A DNA stretch of 64,000 nt from assembly GCA_035527755.1 (NCBI GenBank), contig DATKZX010000008.1, positions 1 to 64,000 of the forward strand. Reading direction: 5' to 3'. The first letter of the stretch is position 1. The number at the start of each line of letters is the position of its first letter. This document shows positions 9,440-17,221 of the stretch, piece by piece. The notes under the pieces were generated by a model. It saw only the letters and a list, made by a program, of their open reading frames with translations. It did not search any database and was not told where the DNA came from. The DNA is from Methanomassiliicoccales archaeon (GTDB lineage Archaea > Thermoplasmatota > Thermoplasmata > Methanomassiliicoccales > UBA472). Position numbers and translations under genes: made by a program.

Positions 9440-9586
9440 GACCGGCCAATTCCCTCGGAGCATATTACCGTTATGGAAGTTAATCCCATCATTTCAGGGT
9501 GTTCAGCGTATTTTTATGATTATCAATTATGCTACATGTAACCGCATTGGGTATAAGGCGACCGGTCATTGAACGATTGGATTGAA

Positions 9587-10858
9587 ATGGCGACGCCAAT
9601 CACGGTCGGGGAAAGGATAGTGCTTCATCTAGCTCAATATTCTAAGAATCAGAACGATTTCGATGTACCGTTCGAGGTGAGTCAAGATGGCATCGGTGAG
9701 GCCTTACGGATATCCAGGGCGCACGCCGCCATAGAGCTGAAGAAGCTGAAGGAGGCGGAAACCGTGGCGGAGAGAATATCCCACATCAAGGCCGGAACGG
9801 TCAAGCGCAAGGTGTACTTCCTCACCCAATCAGGTGAGGATAGGGCTAGGAACCTCAAGGATTTCGCCACTCGCCAGGGAATAGAGATCATGCCCTTGCT
9901 AGATCTCAAGAAATGCAAGGGGGAAGAGCTCTGGACCCAGCTCAATCCTGAACTGAAAGCATTAATGGCTAAATCGGTGGTCTTTCGCAAACCGTTCAAA
10001 CGCTCGGCCTTACCGGCGGCCAATATAAGCCTGCTGCCCGAGAATAAGGAGGGTATGGTGGACATCCCGGCGTCACTGCGAAGTTCCATACCAGCTTTGT
10101 TGGATAAGACATCATTACGGGCGGCGCACAGTTTTGCTGCCGATTATTGGTTATCGGAGGAAGATTTCATAGAGCGATTGCATCACCTTCTGGAGGCGAG
10201 CCGGTGCATGGAGGCGCAAATGCTACTGGCAAACAGGGGATGGCAAATGGCCCGCTCTGCTGGACCGGAGCTGCTGGAATCGCTCAAAAGTATGGACGAT
10301 ATCCTACCCAGATACGCTCGTGAGGTACGCCGCATAAGGGGTGAATCGGCCAGAAGGAACCAGGACCTGACCTACGGCCATATGGTGGCTGAGGAAATGT
10401 TCCTGACCGGTGATCCAGAGGAGATCCATAACGCCTTGGTGTTAAAAGGCAGATTGCTTTTGGCCGAAGGAAAGGCTCAGGAGGCATTGGAGATCCTGAA
10501 GCAGGCCGGAGAACAAACACCGTCACCATTGGTTGATTGCGATATCGCTATCTGCCTGGGGAAACTAGGACAGAATGGTGAGGCCCTACGTCTGCTGGAA
10601 TCGGTGAATCGGCGAGGAGGGGTCAACGATCCCGACCTGCTGGAGGAGGTATACACCCGCAAGGGCGAGGCACTGGTTTTCCTCGATCGCAAGGAGGAAG
10701 CATTGGCCAACTACAGCAAGGCACTAGGTCTTGCAAGGTCCGGCGACAAGCGGAACATCTACAAGGCCATGGCGGCCTGCTATGACGCTTTGGAAATGAG
10801 GGAAAAGGCCCGGGAGTACTCTAAAAAGGCCTCCATTAAAAGATCGGGCTCTGTCTGA
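9587..10858 (+). CDS. Winged-helix and TPR-repeat protein, probable regulator
   Basis: The N-terminal ~90 residues look like a MarR/ArsR-type winged helix: ITVGERIVLHLAQYSK, then GIGEALRISRAHAAIELKKLKEA as recognition helix, then KRKVYFLTQSGEDRA as wing. A linker containing LPAANISLLPENKEG leads to an all-helical C-terminal half with TPR-like repeats (HNALVLKGRLLLAEGKAQEA, EVYTRKGEALVFLDRKEEA, AMAACYDALEMREKA). The function is inferred to be a DNA-binding sensor or scaffold. ATG 9587 is preferred over TTG 9569 because a GTATAAGG box at about 9551 would place transcription start close to it. It converges with pheS, overlapping 23 bases. Confidence 0.75.
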   Translation: MATPITVGERIVLHLAQYSKNQNDFDVPFEVSQDGIGEALRISRAHAAIELKKLKEAETVAERISHIKAGTVKRKVYFLTQSGEDRARNLKDFATRQGIEIMPLLDLKKCKGEELWTQLNPELKALMAKSVVFRKPFKRSALPAANISLLPENKEGMVDIPASLRSSIPALLDKTSLRAAHSFAADYWLSEEDFIERLHHLLEASRCMEAQMLLANRGWQMARSAGPELLESLKSMDDILPRYAREVRRIRGESARRNQDLTYGHMVAEEMFLTGDPEEIHNALVLKGRLLLAEGKAQEALEILKQAGEQTPSPLVDCDIAICLGKLGQNGEALRLLESVNRRGGVNDPDLLEEVYTRKGEALVFLDRKEEALANYSKALGLARSGDKRNIYKAMAACYDALEMREKAREYSKKASIKRSGSV

Positions 10859-12389
10859 GGAGGTCCAGGTCGGTCACGTACAGCTCCCGGATGTCCTTGA
10901 GGTTCCATTTCAACATAGCTAGTCTTTCGAATCCCAAACCCCATGCCAGTACGGGATGTTTTATCCCCAGGGGACCGGTGACCTCTGGTCTGAAAACGCC
11001 CGCACCTCCCAGTTCCATCCAGGAGCCATTGAAGTAAATGTCCACCTCCAATGACGGCTCGGTATATGGAAACGGTCCTGGCCGCACTCTGACCTTGTCG
11101 AAGCCCATGCGGTGGTAGAATTCCTTGAGCATGCTGACCAGCATATCGAAGCTGGCACCTTCTTCCATGATGATGCCTTCGATCTGCACGAACTCCGGCA
11201 GATGGGTCATATCAATGCTCTCATTACGGAATATGCGAGATATGGAGAAGACCTTCAACGGGGGATCGGGGTTCTTGGAAAGGTAGCGGATCGTGTTGAC
11301 GGTGGTGTGCGTTCTGAGCAGGGCCCTTTCGGCCTCCTCTCTGGACCAGGCGTAACGCCATCCCATTGATCCAGTATCGCCGCCATTCTCGTGCACCGCC
11401 TTGACCTTCCGTACAATCTCCTCGTCCTCCAAAGGAAGTCGGCAGGGGTTCTTCAGGTAGAAGGTGTCCTGCAGGTCGCGGGCCGGATGGTCCTGGGGGG
11501 TGAATAGCGCGTCCATGTTCCAGAACGCCGGCTGAACGTACTCGTCATCGATCTCGGTGAATCCCATCTGAATGAATATACGGCGCACCTCATCGGCCAC
11601 TCTGGTAAGGGGATGCTTCTTGGCTGGATATTGGCTAGGGGCGAACGTCCTGATATCATAGTGGCGGAAATCCACATCCTTCCATTTTCCGGTCTGAAGC
11701 AGCTCAGGGGTGAGCTGGGCAACTTCCTCGGTCAGCTGTACTCCCAATGACAATATCTCGGTACCGAGCTTGCTTAGACGCAGAGTGCGGGACACTAACA
11801 GCTTCTCCTGTAGTACGCCCTTGCGCGCCTTGAGGAGGTCCAGCGCCTTCGGGTCCACCTCTCCTTCATCGAGATCCCTGACGCCCAACTGCCGAAGCAG
11901 TGATTCGTCCAACATCTCTTTGTCCTGAAAGCCCTCCCCTTCTGGGGTAAGGTGCAACATCGGCTCCGGACCCGATTTATCCAATCTGGCGAGCTTTTTC
12001 TTCATAAGCCAGCCGATGGCCATGGAAGATTCGACCTTCCCCATGACGGATTCGAGCTCCTTTACTCCCATGCTCCCTTTATTTTGAGAGATGGCGATCA
12101 ATGCCCTCCTTTCAGGCACGCCCTTCTCCACCAAGGAGCGGTCCTTCAGGCAATAGGTCTTGCGGGCGCTCTCCTCGATCTCCAGGGCGCCCTTTGATTG
12201 CAACCAGGAGGCGGCGTTCATGACCTCCACCAGCTGCTGGAACCCTCCCTCCTCGAAGACCTTGTCCGGTGGTGCCCTGCCATTAAGTCTCTGCAGGGTC
12301 ACCAGCACGTTCTTCTCGGAATAGCTGAGACCTTCCAACACATCGGTGGCCTTCATGTTCTGGGGGATTTTGTCCTCGATATAAGTCAT
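10836..12389 (-). CDS. pheS: Phenylalanyl-tRNA synthetase alpha subunit
   Basis: Catalytic subunit of the alpha2-beta2 enzyme that charges tRNA-Phe. The 517-residue archaeal-length protein starts with winged-helix DNA/tRNA-binding-like modules (SYSEKNVLVTLQRLNGRAP, ERRALIAISQNKGSMGVKEL). The class II core follows, with motif 2 FRNESIDMTHLPEFVQIEG and motif 3 GVFRPEVTGPLGIKHPVLAWGLGFERLAML. pheT is not in the window. Its ATG overlaps the trmO stop as ATGA, so the minus-strand order trpS-trmO-pheS is a compact coupled operon. Confidence 0.97.
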   Translation of the reverse strand: MTYIEDKIPQNMKATDVLEGLSYSEKNVLVTLQRLNGRAPPDKVFEEGGFQQLVEVMNAASWLQSKGALEIEESARKTYCLKDRSLVEKGVPERRALIAISQNKGSMGVKELESVMGKVESSMAIGWLMKKKLARLDKSGPEPMLHLTPEGEGFQDKEMLDESLLRQLGVRDLDEGEVDPKALDLLKARKGVLQEKLLVSRTLRLSKLGTEILSLGVQLTEEVAQLTPELLQTGKWKDVDFRHYDIRTFAPSQYPAKKHPLTRVADEVRRIFIQMGFTEIDDEYVQPAFWNMDALFTPQDHPARDLQDTFYLKNPCRLPLEDEEIVRKVKAVHENGGDTGSMGWRYAWSREEAERALLRTHTTVNTIRYLSKNPDPPLKVFSISRIFRNESIDMTHLPEFVQIEGIIMEEGASFDMLVSMLKEFYHRMGFDKVRVRPGPFPYTEPSLEVDIYFNGSWMELGGAGVFRPEVTGPLGIKHPVLAWGLGFERLAMLKWNLKDIRELYVTDLDLLRQSPIF

Positions 12390-12799
12390 TTATGTACTCG
12401 GTGCACGAACTGTCGCTTCACGGTTTTCCGGCATTCAGCAGGGTCCCAGGAAAATCCCTTGCTCATCACTCCTTTAATGTCCAGGATGGGGCTGTCCAGG
12501 AAAGCGTCCAGTCCTTCGACCTTAAGGCGATCCCCCTTACGCTCCAGCAATCGTACCCGCGTGAGGCCTATATGGTTAGGGCGGCGCGGACTGCGGGTAC
12601 CGAAGACCCCGGTCAGAGGAATTTCCGCATCCCCGCGAGGATGCACGTGCAGATCGAACCCCTGGCTATGGTCGAAGACGAAGAGCACGTCCAGTTTCTT
12701 CAACAGTTCTATGCGGTACAGCCCTTCGACATACTCCGGTAGGACCTCTATCACTGAGATATCGTCCTCCACTGAAACGACCTTCCCTATCGGCGTCAA
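12386..12799 (-). CDS. trmO: TrmO-family tRNA methyltransferase (UPF0066)
   Basis: The family N-methylates t6A37 of tRNA-Thr using S-adenosylmethionine through a small beta-barrel fold. The sequence has the diagnostic VFGTRSPRRPNHIGLTRVRLL (family consensus FATRSP.RPNPIGLS.V.L) and GLDAFLDSPILDIKGVM. The chosen start is a TTG at 12799 that overlaps the trpS TGA as TTGA. In-frame ATG 12937 would extend the protein 46 residues into trpS with low-complexity sequence not expected for the family. The resulting 137 residues equal the bare domain. Placement between trpS and pheS, with a four-base overlap on each side, supports a tRNA-related role. Confidence 0.85.
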   Translation of the reverse strand: MTPIGKVVSVEDDISVIEVLPEYVEGLYRIELLKKLDVLFVFDHSQGFDLHVHPRGDAEIPLTGVFGTRSPRRPNHIGLTRVRLLERKGDRLKVEGLDAFLDSPILDIKGVMSKGFSWDPAECRKTVKRQFVHRVHK

Positions 12800-13917
12800 C
12801 AGGTAGGGGGGAGCATGAACTCGTGGAGACGCTCCTTGGCCTCCTCCCTCTTCCTCTGATGTTCCTCCAGGAACTCGTTTATCCGCTGGGTCAGCAGTTG
12901 CTTGCACTCTCCGCAAAGTATCTCTCCCTTCCGGCATCTTTCCGACAGATCGTCCAAAGCTCTGTCGTCCTTTTCAAAGAGGAAGTACTGGTACTTGAAG
13001 ACCGAACAGACCTCCGGTCGGCCGCCAAGCTTGCGTTGCTCATCCACTGAGGTTTGTCCCCCAGTGAAGGCGTTGCCTATCTTCTTCTTCACCTCCTTGG
13101 GCTTGTCCGTGGTGAATATGGTGGTCAGTGGCTGTGAGGAGGACATCTTGTCGTTACCGGTCAGACCGGGGAACATCTTATTGTGAATGAGGGCCGGCTT
13201 ATGATATCCCAGCAGCGGAGCCACGTCCCTGGCCACTCTGAAATGAGCATCTTGGTCTATGCCACAAGGAATGAGGCAAGGGGTGTTCTTTCCGTACAGG
13301 GCATCCTCGATGAAGCAGGGCGCCGCCTGCATGCTGGTGTAGAATATGCTGCCGATGTTGTTACTGTTGTCGAAACCGAACACCGCCTTGGCAGTGGAGA
13401 ATGTGACACGTTTCGCCACCTTCAAAGCCAACGGGTATAGCAACTTGATCTGCTCGGTGTCAATGACTATCTTGGTCTTTTCCGGGTCGAAACCAAGGGC
13501 GATGAAGTCCAAGGCGTTATCATAGGCCGCCCGGCGCGTATCTTCCAAACTCAGATTCTCATTAAAGAGGTACTTCTCATCGTCGGTCATCTGGAAGTAC
13601 AAATTGACATGGAAGAGGTCCTGCAGATACTTGGTGAACATCCAGGGCATGAGGTGGCCAAGGTGAGTGCCCCCGGAAGGACCGCGGCCGGTGTAAAGGA
13701 AGAACTTCTGCCCCTTGTCGTATAGGTCCAGCAACCATCCCAGGTCCCTTTGTGAATAGACCACGCCGCGGCGCAGCATGGGGTGCAGTTCGCCGTAACC
13801 AGACAAACGGTCCAGCATTTCGCGGTCGATCTTCTTGGTCCCGAAACGGGTGATGAGCTGATCGTAGTCGATCTCCCCCGTGACCTCCCAGGGTGTGACC
13901 TTGAAATCGTCGTTCAT
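12796..13917 (-). CDS. trpS: Tryptophanyl-tRNA synthetase
   Basis: Class I synthetase for tRNA-Trp, 373 residues, archaeal/eukaryal type. GPSGGTHLGHLMPW carries the HIGH motif, NDKMSSSQPLTTIF the KMSKS loop, and PCGIDQDAHFRVARDVAP the specificity segment. ATG 13917 gives the normal family length. First gene of trpS-trmO-pheS. Its substrate tRNA-Trp is also in the window at 56662. Confidence 0.97.
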   Translation of the reverse strand: MNDDFKVTPWEVTGEIDYDQLITRFGTKKIDREMLDRLSGYGELHPMLRRGVVYSQRDLGWLLDLYDKGQKFFLYTGRGPSGGTHLGHLMPWMFTKYLQDLFHVNLYFQMTDDEKYLFNENLSLEDTRRAAYDNALDFIALGFDPEKTKIVIDTEQIKLLYPLALKVAKRVTFSTAKAVFGFDNSNNIGSIFYTSMQAAPCFIEDALYGKNTPCLIPCGIDQDAHFRVARDVAPLLGYHKPALIHNKMFPGLTGNDKMSSSQPLTTIFTTDKPKEVKKKIGNAFTGGQTSVDEQRKLGGRPEVCSVFKYQYFLFEKDDRALDDLSERCRKGEILCGECKQLLTQRINEFLEEHQRKREEAKERLHEFMLPPTC

Positions 13918-13958
13918 CTTCGTTCAGCCCGCTGGAACGGCATACTGGTTCAAAAGGA

Positions 13959-14642
13959 TTATTGAAGCTTAACCGCTGGACCATTACCTCTAGCCAGATG
14001 CAGTGCCCTGGCCAGGAACCTTTCCAGGTTGGCTGTTCCGCAGGGCCGGTTCTCGTGCCTCAGCCCCAGGTCCTCGGCGAACTGGCGGGATAATGCTTCG
14101 TAATGCTCCGCATCGCCCACATCCGTATCGACGTATACACACCTCTCGTAGTTCTCGAAGAGCATGTCTAGAAAGTACTTCGGCTCGTATCCCTGGTCTA
14201 TGAGCATATCTAGATGTAGCTCCTTGATCGCTCCCTCCACCCCTCTCAAGGCCCACCCAGGCGTATTGAACCAGGTGCCTCCGCACAAACGCTTCTGGTG
14301 CTCGTACTCCACTGGCCCCAGGATGGCGGCGATACAATCATCTCCCTCCAACATGACCGTTGGCACCTTCAAAAGACCAGTTATTCCGGACAGTGATTGA
14401 CAGACAGCATATCCCAAGAACACGGCGTCGACCTGACCTTGCAGAGCGTTGACCTTTTCCTGGACCTTGACCCTCAGATCATCGGCGTTTATGTGCAGGG
14501 CGAACTCTAGGTATTCTCTGTGGACCACCTCGTCCCAACCCTCTGTCAGCTTCTCAAGTTCAGGTTTAAGGATCTCGCAGGCAATGATGGCCAAACGCCC
14601 CTTCTTGGCTGGAATGCTCTCGGTCATGGTATCATCCGTCAT
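13959..14642 (-). CDS. DUF1638-family protein
   Basis: The family is recognised by an N-terminal LAIIACEILKPELEKL segment, a central DAVFLGYAVCQSLSGI and VPTVMLEGDDCIAAILGP (family theme: a YG-x-C-type loop then a short acidic-Cys signature). DUF1638 proteins are frequent in methanogens and are often near methyltransferase/corrinoid genes, but their biochemistry is not established to my knowledge. Two cysteines (in YAVCQ and DDCIA) could bind metal or a cofactor. It overlaps the upstream 131-residue gene by 11 bases. The Fur-cbi locus is divergent from this pair about 110 bases away. Confidence 0.75.
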   Translation of the reverse strand: MTDDTMTESIPAKKGRLAIIACEILKPELEKLTEGWDEVVHREYLEFALHINADDLRVKVQEKVNALQGQVDAVFLGYAVCQSLSGITGLLKVPTVMLEGDDCIAAILGPVEYEHQKRLCGGTWFNTPGWALRGVEGAIKELHLDMLIDQGYEPKYFLDMLFENYERCVYVDTDVGDAEHYEALSRQFAEDLGLRHENRPCGTANLERFLARALHLARGNGPAVKLQ

Positions 14643-15027
14643 TCACATGTATGGGAAGGGCGAACAGGCGCCGGAGATATGCCAATGCGGTCCCCCAATC
14701 GTCGCAATCGATGATGGAATCGGATATGGGATTATCATCGTCCAACGTCCACATGTGCTCCGGAGCTGGAGAGTCGAATCGAATTAGCATGATGCGATAG
14801 CCCCCCTTCCTCTTCGAATCGTTCTTGGGACTAGACACTACAGAAGCCCCATAGTTATTTGGAAATCGATAGATGTTATGGAACCGATCGCCCTCCATGC
14901 ACCCGCAGGGACAATTTGCGTTAAGATCGATCACGTATTCATCGAACTCCAAGAAGCTCCCTCGTTCGTTACTTAAGCCTTTCCCACATGTTCCGACCAA
15001 AGGGCGCATCGGGACGGGCTTGACCAA
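14632..15027 (-). CDS. Hypothetical protein co-transcribed with the DUF1638 gene
   Basis: Not recognised. The 131-residue soluble protein has a small cysteine cluster NANCPCGCMEG that could ligate metal, a CDDW motif and an acidic C-terminus. It overlaps the DUF1638 gene by 11 bases, suggesting coupled expression. Possible starts are at 15027 or the internal ATG at 15009 (MRPLVGTC). Its 5' end is divergent from the Fur-family gene, so a shared metal-responsive intergenic region is possible. Confidence 0.55.
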   Translation of the reverse strand: MVKPVPMRPLVGTCGKGLSNERGSFLEFDEYVIDLNANCPCGCMEGDRFHNIYRFPNNYGASVVSSPKNDSKRKGGYRIMLIRFDSPAPEHMWTLDDDNPISDSIIDCDDWGTALAYLRRLFALPIHVNDG

Positions 15028-15071
15028 ATAACGCGCATCAAGCTGATATCTTTTCCGTGATAAAGCGAATC

Positions 15072-15105
15072 ATTTAATAATCCGATTTAGTAGTAATGAT
15101 TACTA
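15072..15105 (+). promoter_or_regulatory. TATA box and 7-1-7 palindromic operator of the fur-cbi operon
   Basis: TTTAATAA at 15073-15080 is a good archaeal TATA box. It is followed at 15091-15105 by a perfect inverted repeat TAGTAAT-G-ATTACTA, the 7-1-7 architecture characteristic of Fur-family operators. The repeat covers the expected transcription start, about 25 bases after the TATA centre, and ends two bases before the ATG at 15108. Bound repressor would block RNA polymerase. This fits autoregulation of the following Fur-family gene and of cbiMNQO. Confidence 0.7.
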
Positions 15106-15107
15106 TT

Positions 15108-15494
15108 ATGAACTCATATCCGACCAGATGGACAAGGCAGATGAAGGTCACCGTGGACATTGTTTATGATAGCGAGGGACCGCTCATGGCGGACCAGATC
15201 TATGAACTGGCCCGAGAGAAACTTCCCCGCATCAGCCTGGGCACGGTATATCGAAACCTCAACCGATTGGTGGCCATAGGATTGATATCCGAGACCAATG
15301 TCGGATCGATGCAATGCTTCTTTGCCCATCCCTATTCCAACACCCATCTGGAATGTCGGATCTGTGGCCGTTTACAAAGTGTGCCGTACGACCTATCCTT
15401 GACCCAAATTGCCAAGGATACCGGGCTGACATTGGACGGATATGAACTGCGTCTCAAGGGCGTATGCCAGGAGTGTGCCGATAAATGCACATAA
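15108..15494 (+). CDS. Fur-family metalloregulator (candidate cobalt/nickel repressor)
   Basis: A winged helix (MADQIYELAREKLPRISLGTVYRNLNRLVAIGLI is the Fur DNA-binding core) is followed by a dimerisation domain with HLECRICG and CQECADKC, two CxxC-type structural zinc sites, and histidines in FAHPYSNTH for a sensory metal site. At 128 residues it is short for the family. ATG 15108 is preferred because the earlier in-frame ATG at 15096 lies inside the palindromic operator. The stop overlaps the cbiM start by ten bases, so it is the first gene of the cobalt-transporter operon. Metal specificity (Co, Ni, other) is inferred from this context only. Confidence 0.88.
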   Translation: MNSYPTRWTRQMKVTVDIVYDSEGPLMADQIYELAREKLPRISLGTVYRNLNRLVAIGLISETNVGSMQCFFAHPYSNTHLECRICGRLQSVPYDLSLTQIAKDTGLTLDGYELRLKGVCQECADKCT

Positions 15495-16147
15495 TGGAAG
15501 GGTACCTGGACCCATGGTGGTGTCTTTTTTGGACCATGCTATCCGCTCCTTTCCTGGTTTATGGTTTCTATACGATCCGCCGTCTCATCAGGGAGGACCC
15601 AGCGCAGAAAACGTTGTTAGCTTTGTCCGGGGCCTTCATATTCGTGCTTTCATCCTTCAAGCTACCGTCGGTCACTGGCTCCTCCTCTCATCCTACCGGA
15701 ACTGGGTTTTCCACCATGTTCTTCGGCGTTGGTGTGACCTCGGTCATGTCCTTCATCGTACTGATCTTCCAGGCTTTGCTTCTGGCGCACGGGGGGATCA
15801 CCACCATGGGGGCGAACGTGTTCTCCATGGGCGTGGCCGGCCCGTTCGTGGCTTACATGGCCTTCAAAACAATGAGCAAGGCTGGAATTCGCACTCCTAT
15901 CACTGTTTTCATCACCGTGTTCTTGGCCGGTATCATGACCTACGTGACCACCGCCGTACAGCTGGCTTTGGCCTACGGCACATTCTCCGAGTCATTGGTC
16001 AGTTTTCTTTCGGTCTTCGCCGTAACCCAGATCCCCCTAGGGATCGTTGAGGGCATACTATTCACAATCTTCGTGGATTATCTGCAGAGAGCGAGACCTG
16101 ACCTGACGGACAGGGTGTTCCCCAGGAGGGTGACCGATGAATCATAG
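15485..16147 (+). CDS. cbiM: Cobalt ECF transporter membrane subunit CbiM
   Basis: Substrate-binding membrane component of an energy-coupling-factor transporter for Co2+ (or Ni2+). The protein begins MHIMEGYLDPWW, the conserved N-terminus in which Met1 and His2 coordinate the metal; this fixes the ATG at 15485 although it overlaps the fur-like stop. Six to seven membrane segments follow, with SSSHPTGTGF and LLAHGGITTMGANVFSMG, both characteristic of CbiM/NikM. 220 residues is a normal length. Forms an operon with cbiN, cbiQ and cbiO. Confidence 0.95.
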   Translation: MHIMEGYLDPWWCLFWTMLSAPFLVYGFYTIRRLIREDPAQKTLLALSGAFIFVLSSFKLPSVTGSSSHPTGTGFSTMFFGVGVTSVMSFIVLIFQALLLAHGGITTMGANVFSMGVAGPFVAYMAFKTMSKAGIRTPITVFITVFLAGIMTYVTTAVQLALAYGTFSESLVSFLSVFAVTQIPLGIVEGILFTIFVDYLQRARPDLTDRVFPRRVTDES

Positions 16148-16430
16148 GCACTATTACATTCTGGGTTTTACCGTCATGGCCGTGATCCTGGTGTCGGCGG
16201 TGCTTCTCAATCCCAATTCGGATTTCTCGGGCACTGACGATAGTGGTGGGGATATCATCTCCGATACGGATCCGGACTATCAGCCCTGGTTCAACAGTCT
16301 ATGGGAACCCTCTGGGGAGCTGGCGACGCTTCTATTCACTTTGCAGGCAGCCATCGGCGCCCTTGTGATCGGTTATTTCCTGGGGAGCAACAAGGCCCGT
16401 AAAGGAATAGGCCGTTCACAGGAGAAGTGA
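16137..16430 (+). CDS. cbiN: Cobalt transporter accessory subunit CbiN
   Basis: Small two-helix protein that assists metal loading of CbiM. The 97-residue product has an N-terminal helix (YYILGFTVMAVILVSAVLL), an acidic extracellular loop (DDSGGDIISDTDPDYQPWF) and a C-terminal helix (LLFTLQAAIGALVIGYFLG), the CbiN layout. It overlaps cbiM by 11 bases and has a GGTGA ribosome-binding site six bases before the ATG. Confidence 0.9.
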   Translation: MNHRHYYILGFTVMAVILVSAVLLNPNSDFSGTDDSGGDIISDTDPDYQPWFNSLWEPSGELATLLFTLQAAIGALVIGYFLGSNKARKGIGRSQEK

Positions 16431-16431
16431 A

Positions 16432-17217
16432 ATGTTCGAACTGGACGAGCTTGCTTATCGTTCTTCCGCCTTGAAATGGTCGCCGACCGGTAAGTTCCTA
16501 TTTGTTCTGACGTTGCTCATCTCCTCATTGCTGGCCAAGTCCATGCTCGTTCCGATGATGGTCTTGGTGGTGGGGGTGCTGTTGCTTGGATACTCCATGC
16601 GCTTCCGGTTCCCAAAGATCATCGGTATCATAATTCTGGAAACTTTGGGGATGATCGTTCTAGGCGGAGTGGTCATCGCTGCGGTGACCCCCGGGCTAAC
16701 CATCTGGAGCGTCGACCTGGGTCTATTCGTTCTTTCCTTCTCGGATACCGGGGTCAGTACCGCATCCCTAGTGACGCTGCGGGCCTTGGCCGGCATAAGC
16801 GTCATGCTCTTTTTCGCTACATCCACTCCCATCCCGCACTTCGCAGATATGCTGGTGCGTTTCAGGGTACCGAAGGAGTTCACCGAACTGATGGTACTGG
16901 TCTATCGCTACTCCTTTATGCTGTTAGATGAGGCGGGTAGGATGCACCTCGCGGCCCAATGCCGACTGGGCTTTCTCGGACGTCTGAACAGCGTGAAGAC
17001 ATATGCCAAGATGATGACCGGTATGTTCATTCGGTCCATCGAAACCGCCGAGAGGTCCAATCAGGGCATGCAGTGCCGCAACTATCAGGGCAGCATAGGG
17101 ATGCTTAGGGAGCCGAAAGGTATGAGCTACGCCTGGGTCGCCATCTGTGTGATGAGCTTCCTCCTCCTACTGCAATTGAACGATGTCTGTGTCCGATCTG
17201 GCATTCTTATGGGGTGA
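16432..17217 (+). CDS. cbiQ: Cobalt ECF transporter T-component CbiQ
   Basis: Integral membrane subunit that couples ATP hydrolysis in CbiO to CbiM. At 261 residues it has about five membrane segments. Its cytoplasmic coupling helices carry the T-component signature in QCRLGFLGRLNSVKTY and MQCRNYQG, where the Ala-Arg-Gly-type motifs normally lie. One base separates it from cbiN, and GGAG precedes its ATG. Confidence 0.93.
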   Translation: MFELDELAYRSSALKWSPTGKFLFVLTLLISSLLAKSMLVPMMVLVVGVLLLGYSMRFRFPKIIGIIILETLGMIVLGGVVIAAVTPGLTIWSVDLGLFVLSFSDTGVSTASLVTLRALAGISVMLFFATSTPIPHFADMLVRFRVPKEFTELMVLVYRYSFMLLDEAGRMHLAAQCRLGFLGRLNSVKTYAKMMTGMFIRSIETAERSNQGMQCRNYQGSIGMLREPKGMSYAWVAICVMSFLLLLQLNDVCVRSGILMG

Positions 17218-17221
17218 AAGA

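Noticed and set aside
15442-16050. 202-codon plus-strand frame overlapping cbiM
   Set aside because: cbiM in another frame has family motifs and the MHIMEG start; this frame is His/Arg-rich shadow sequence.
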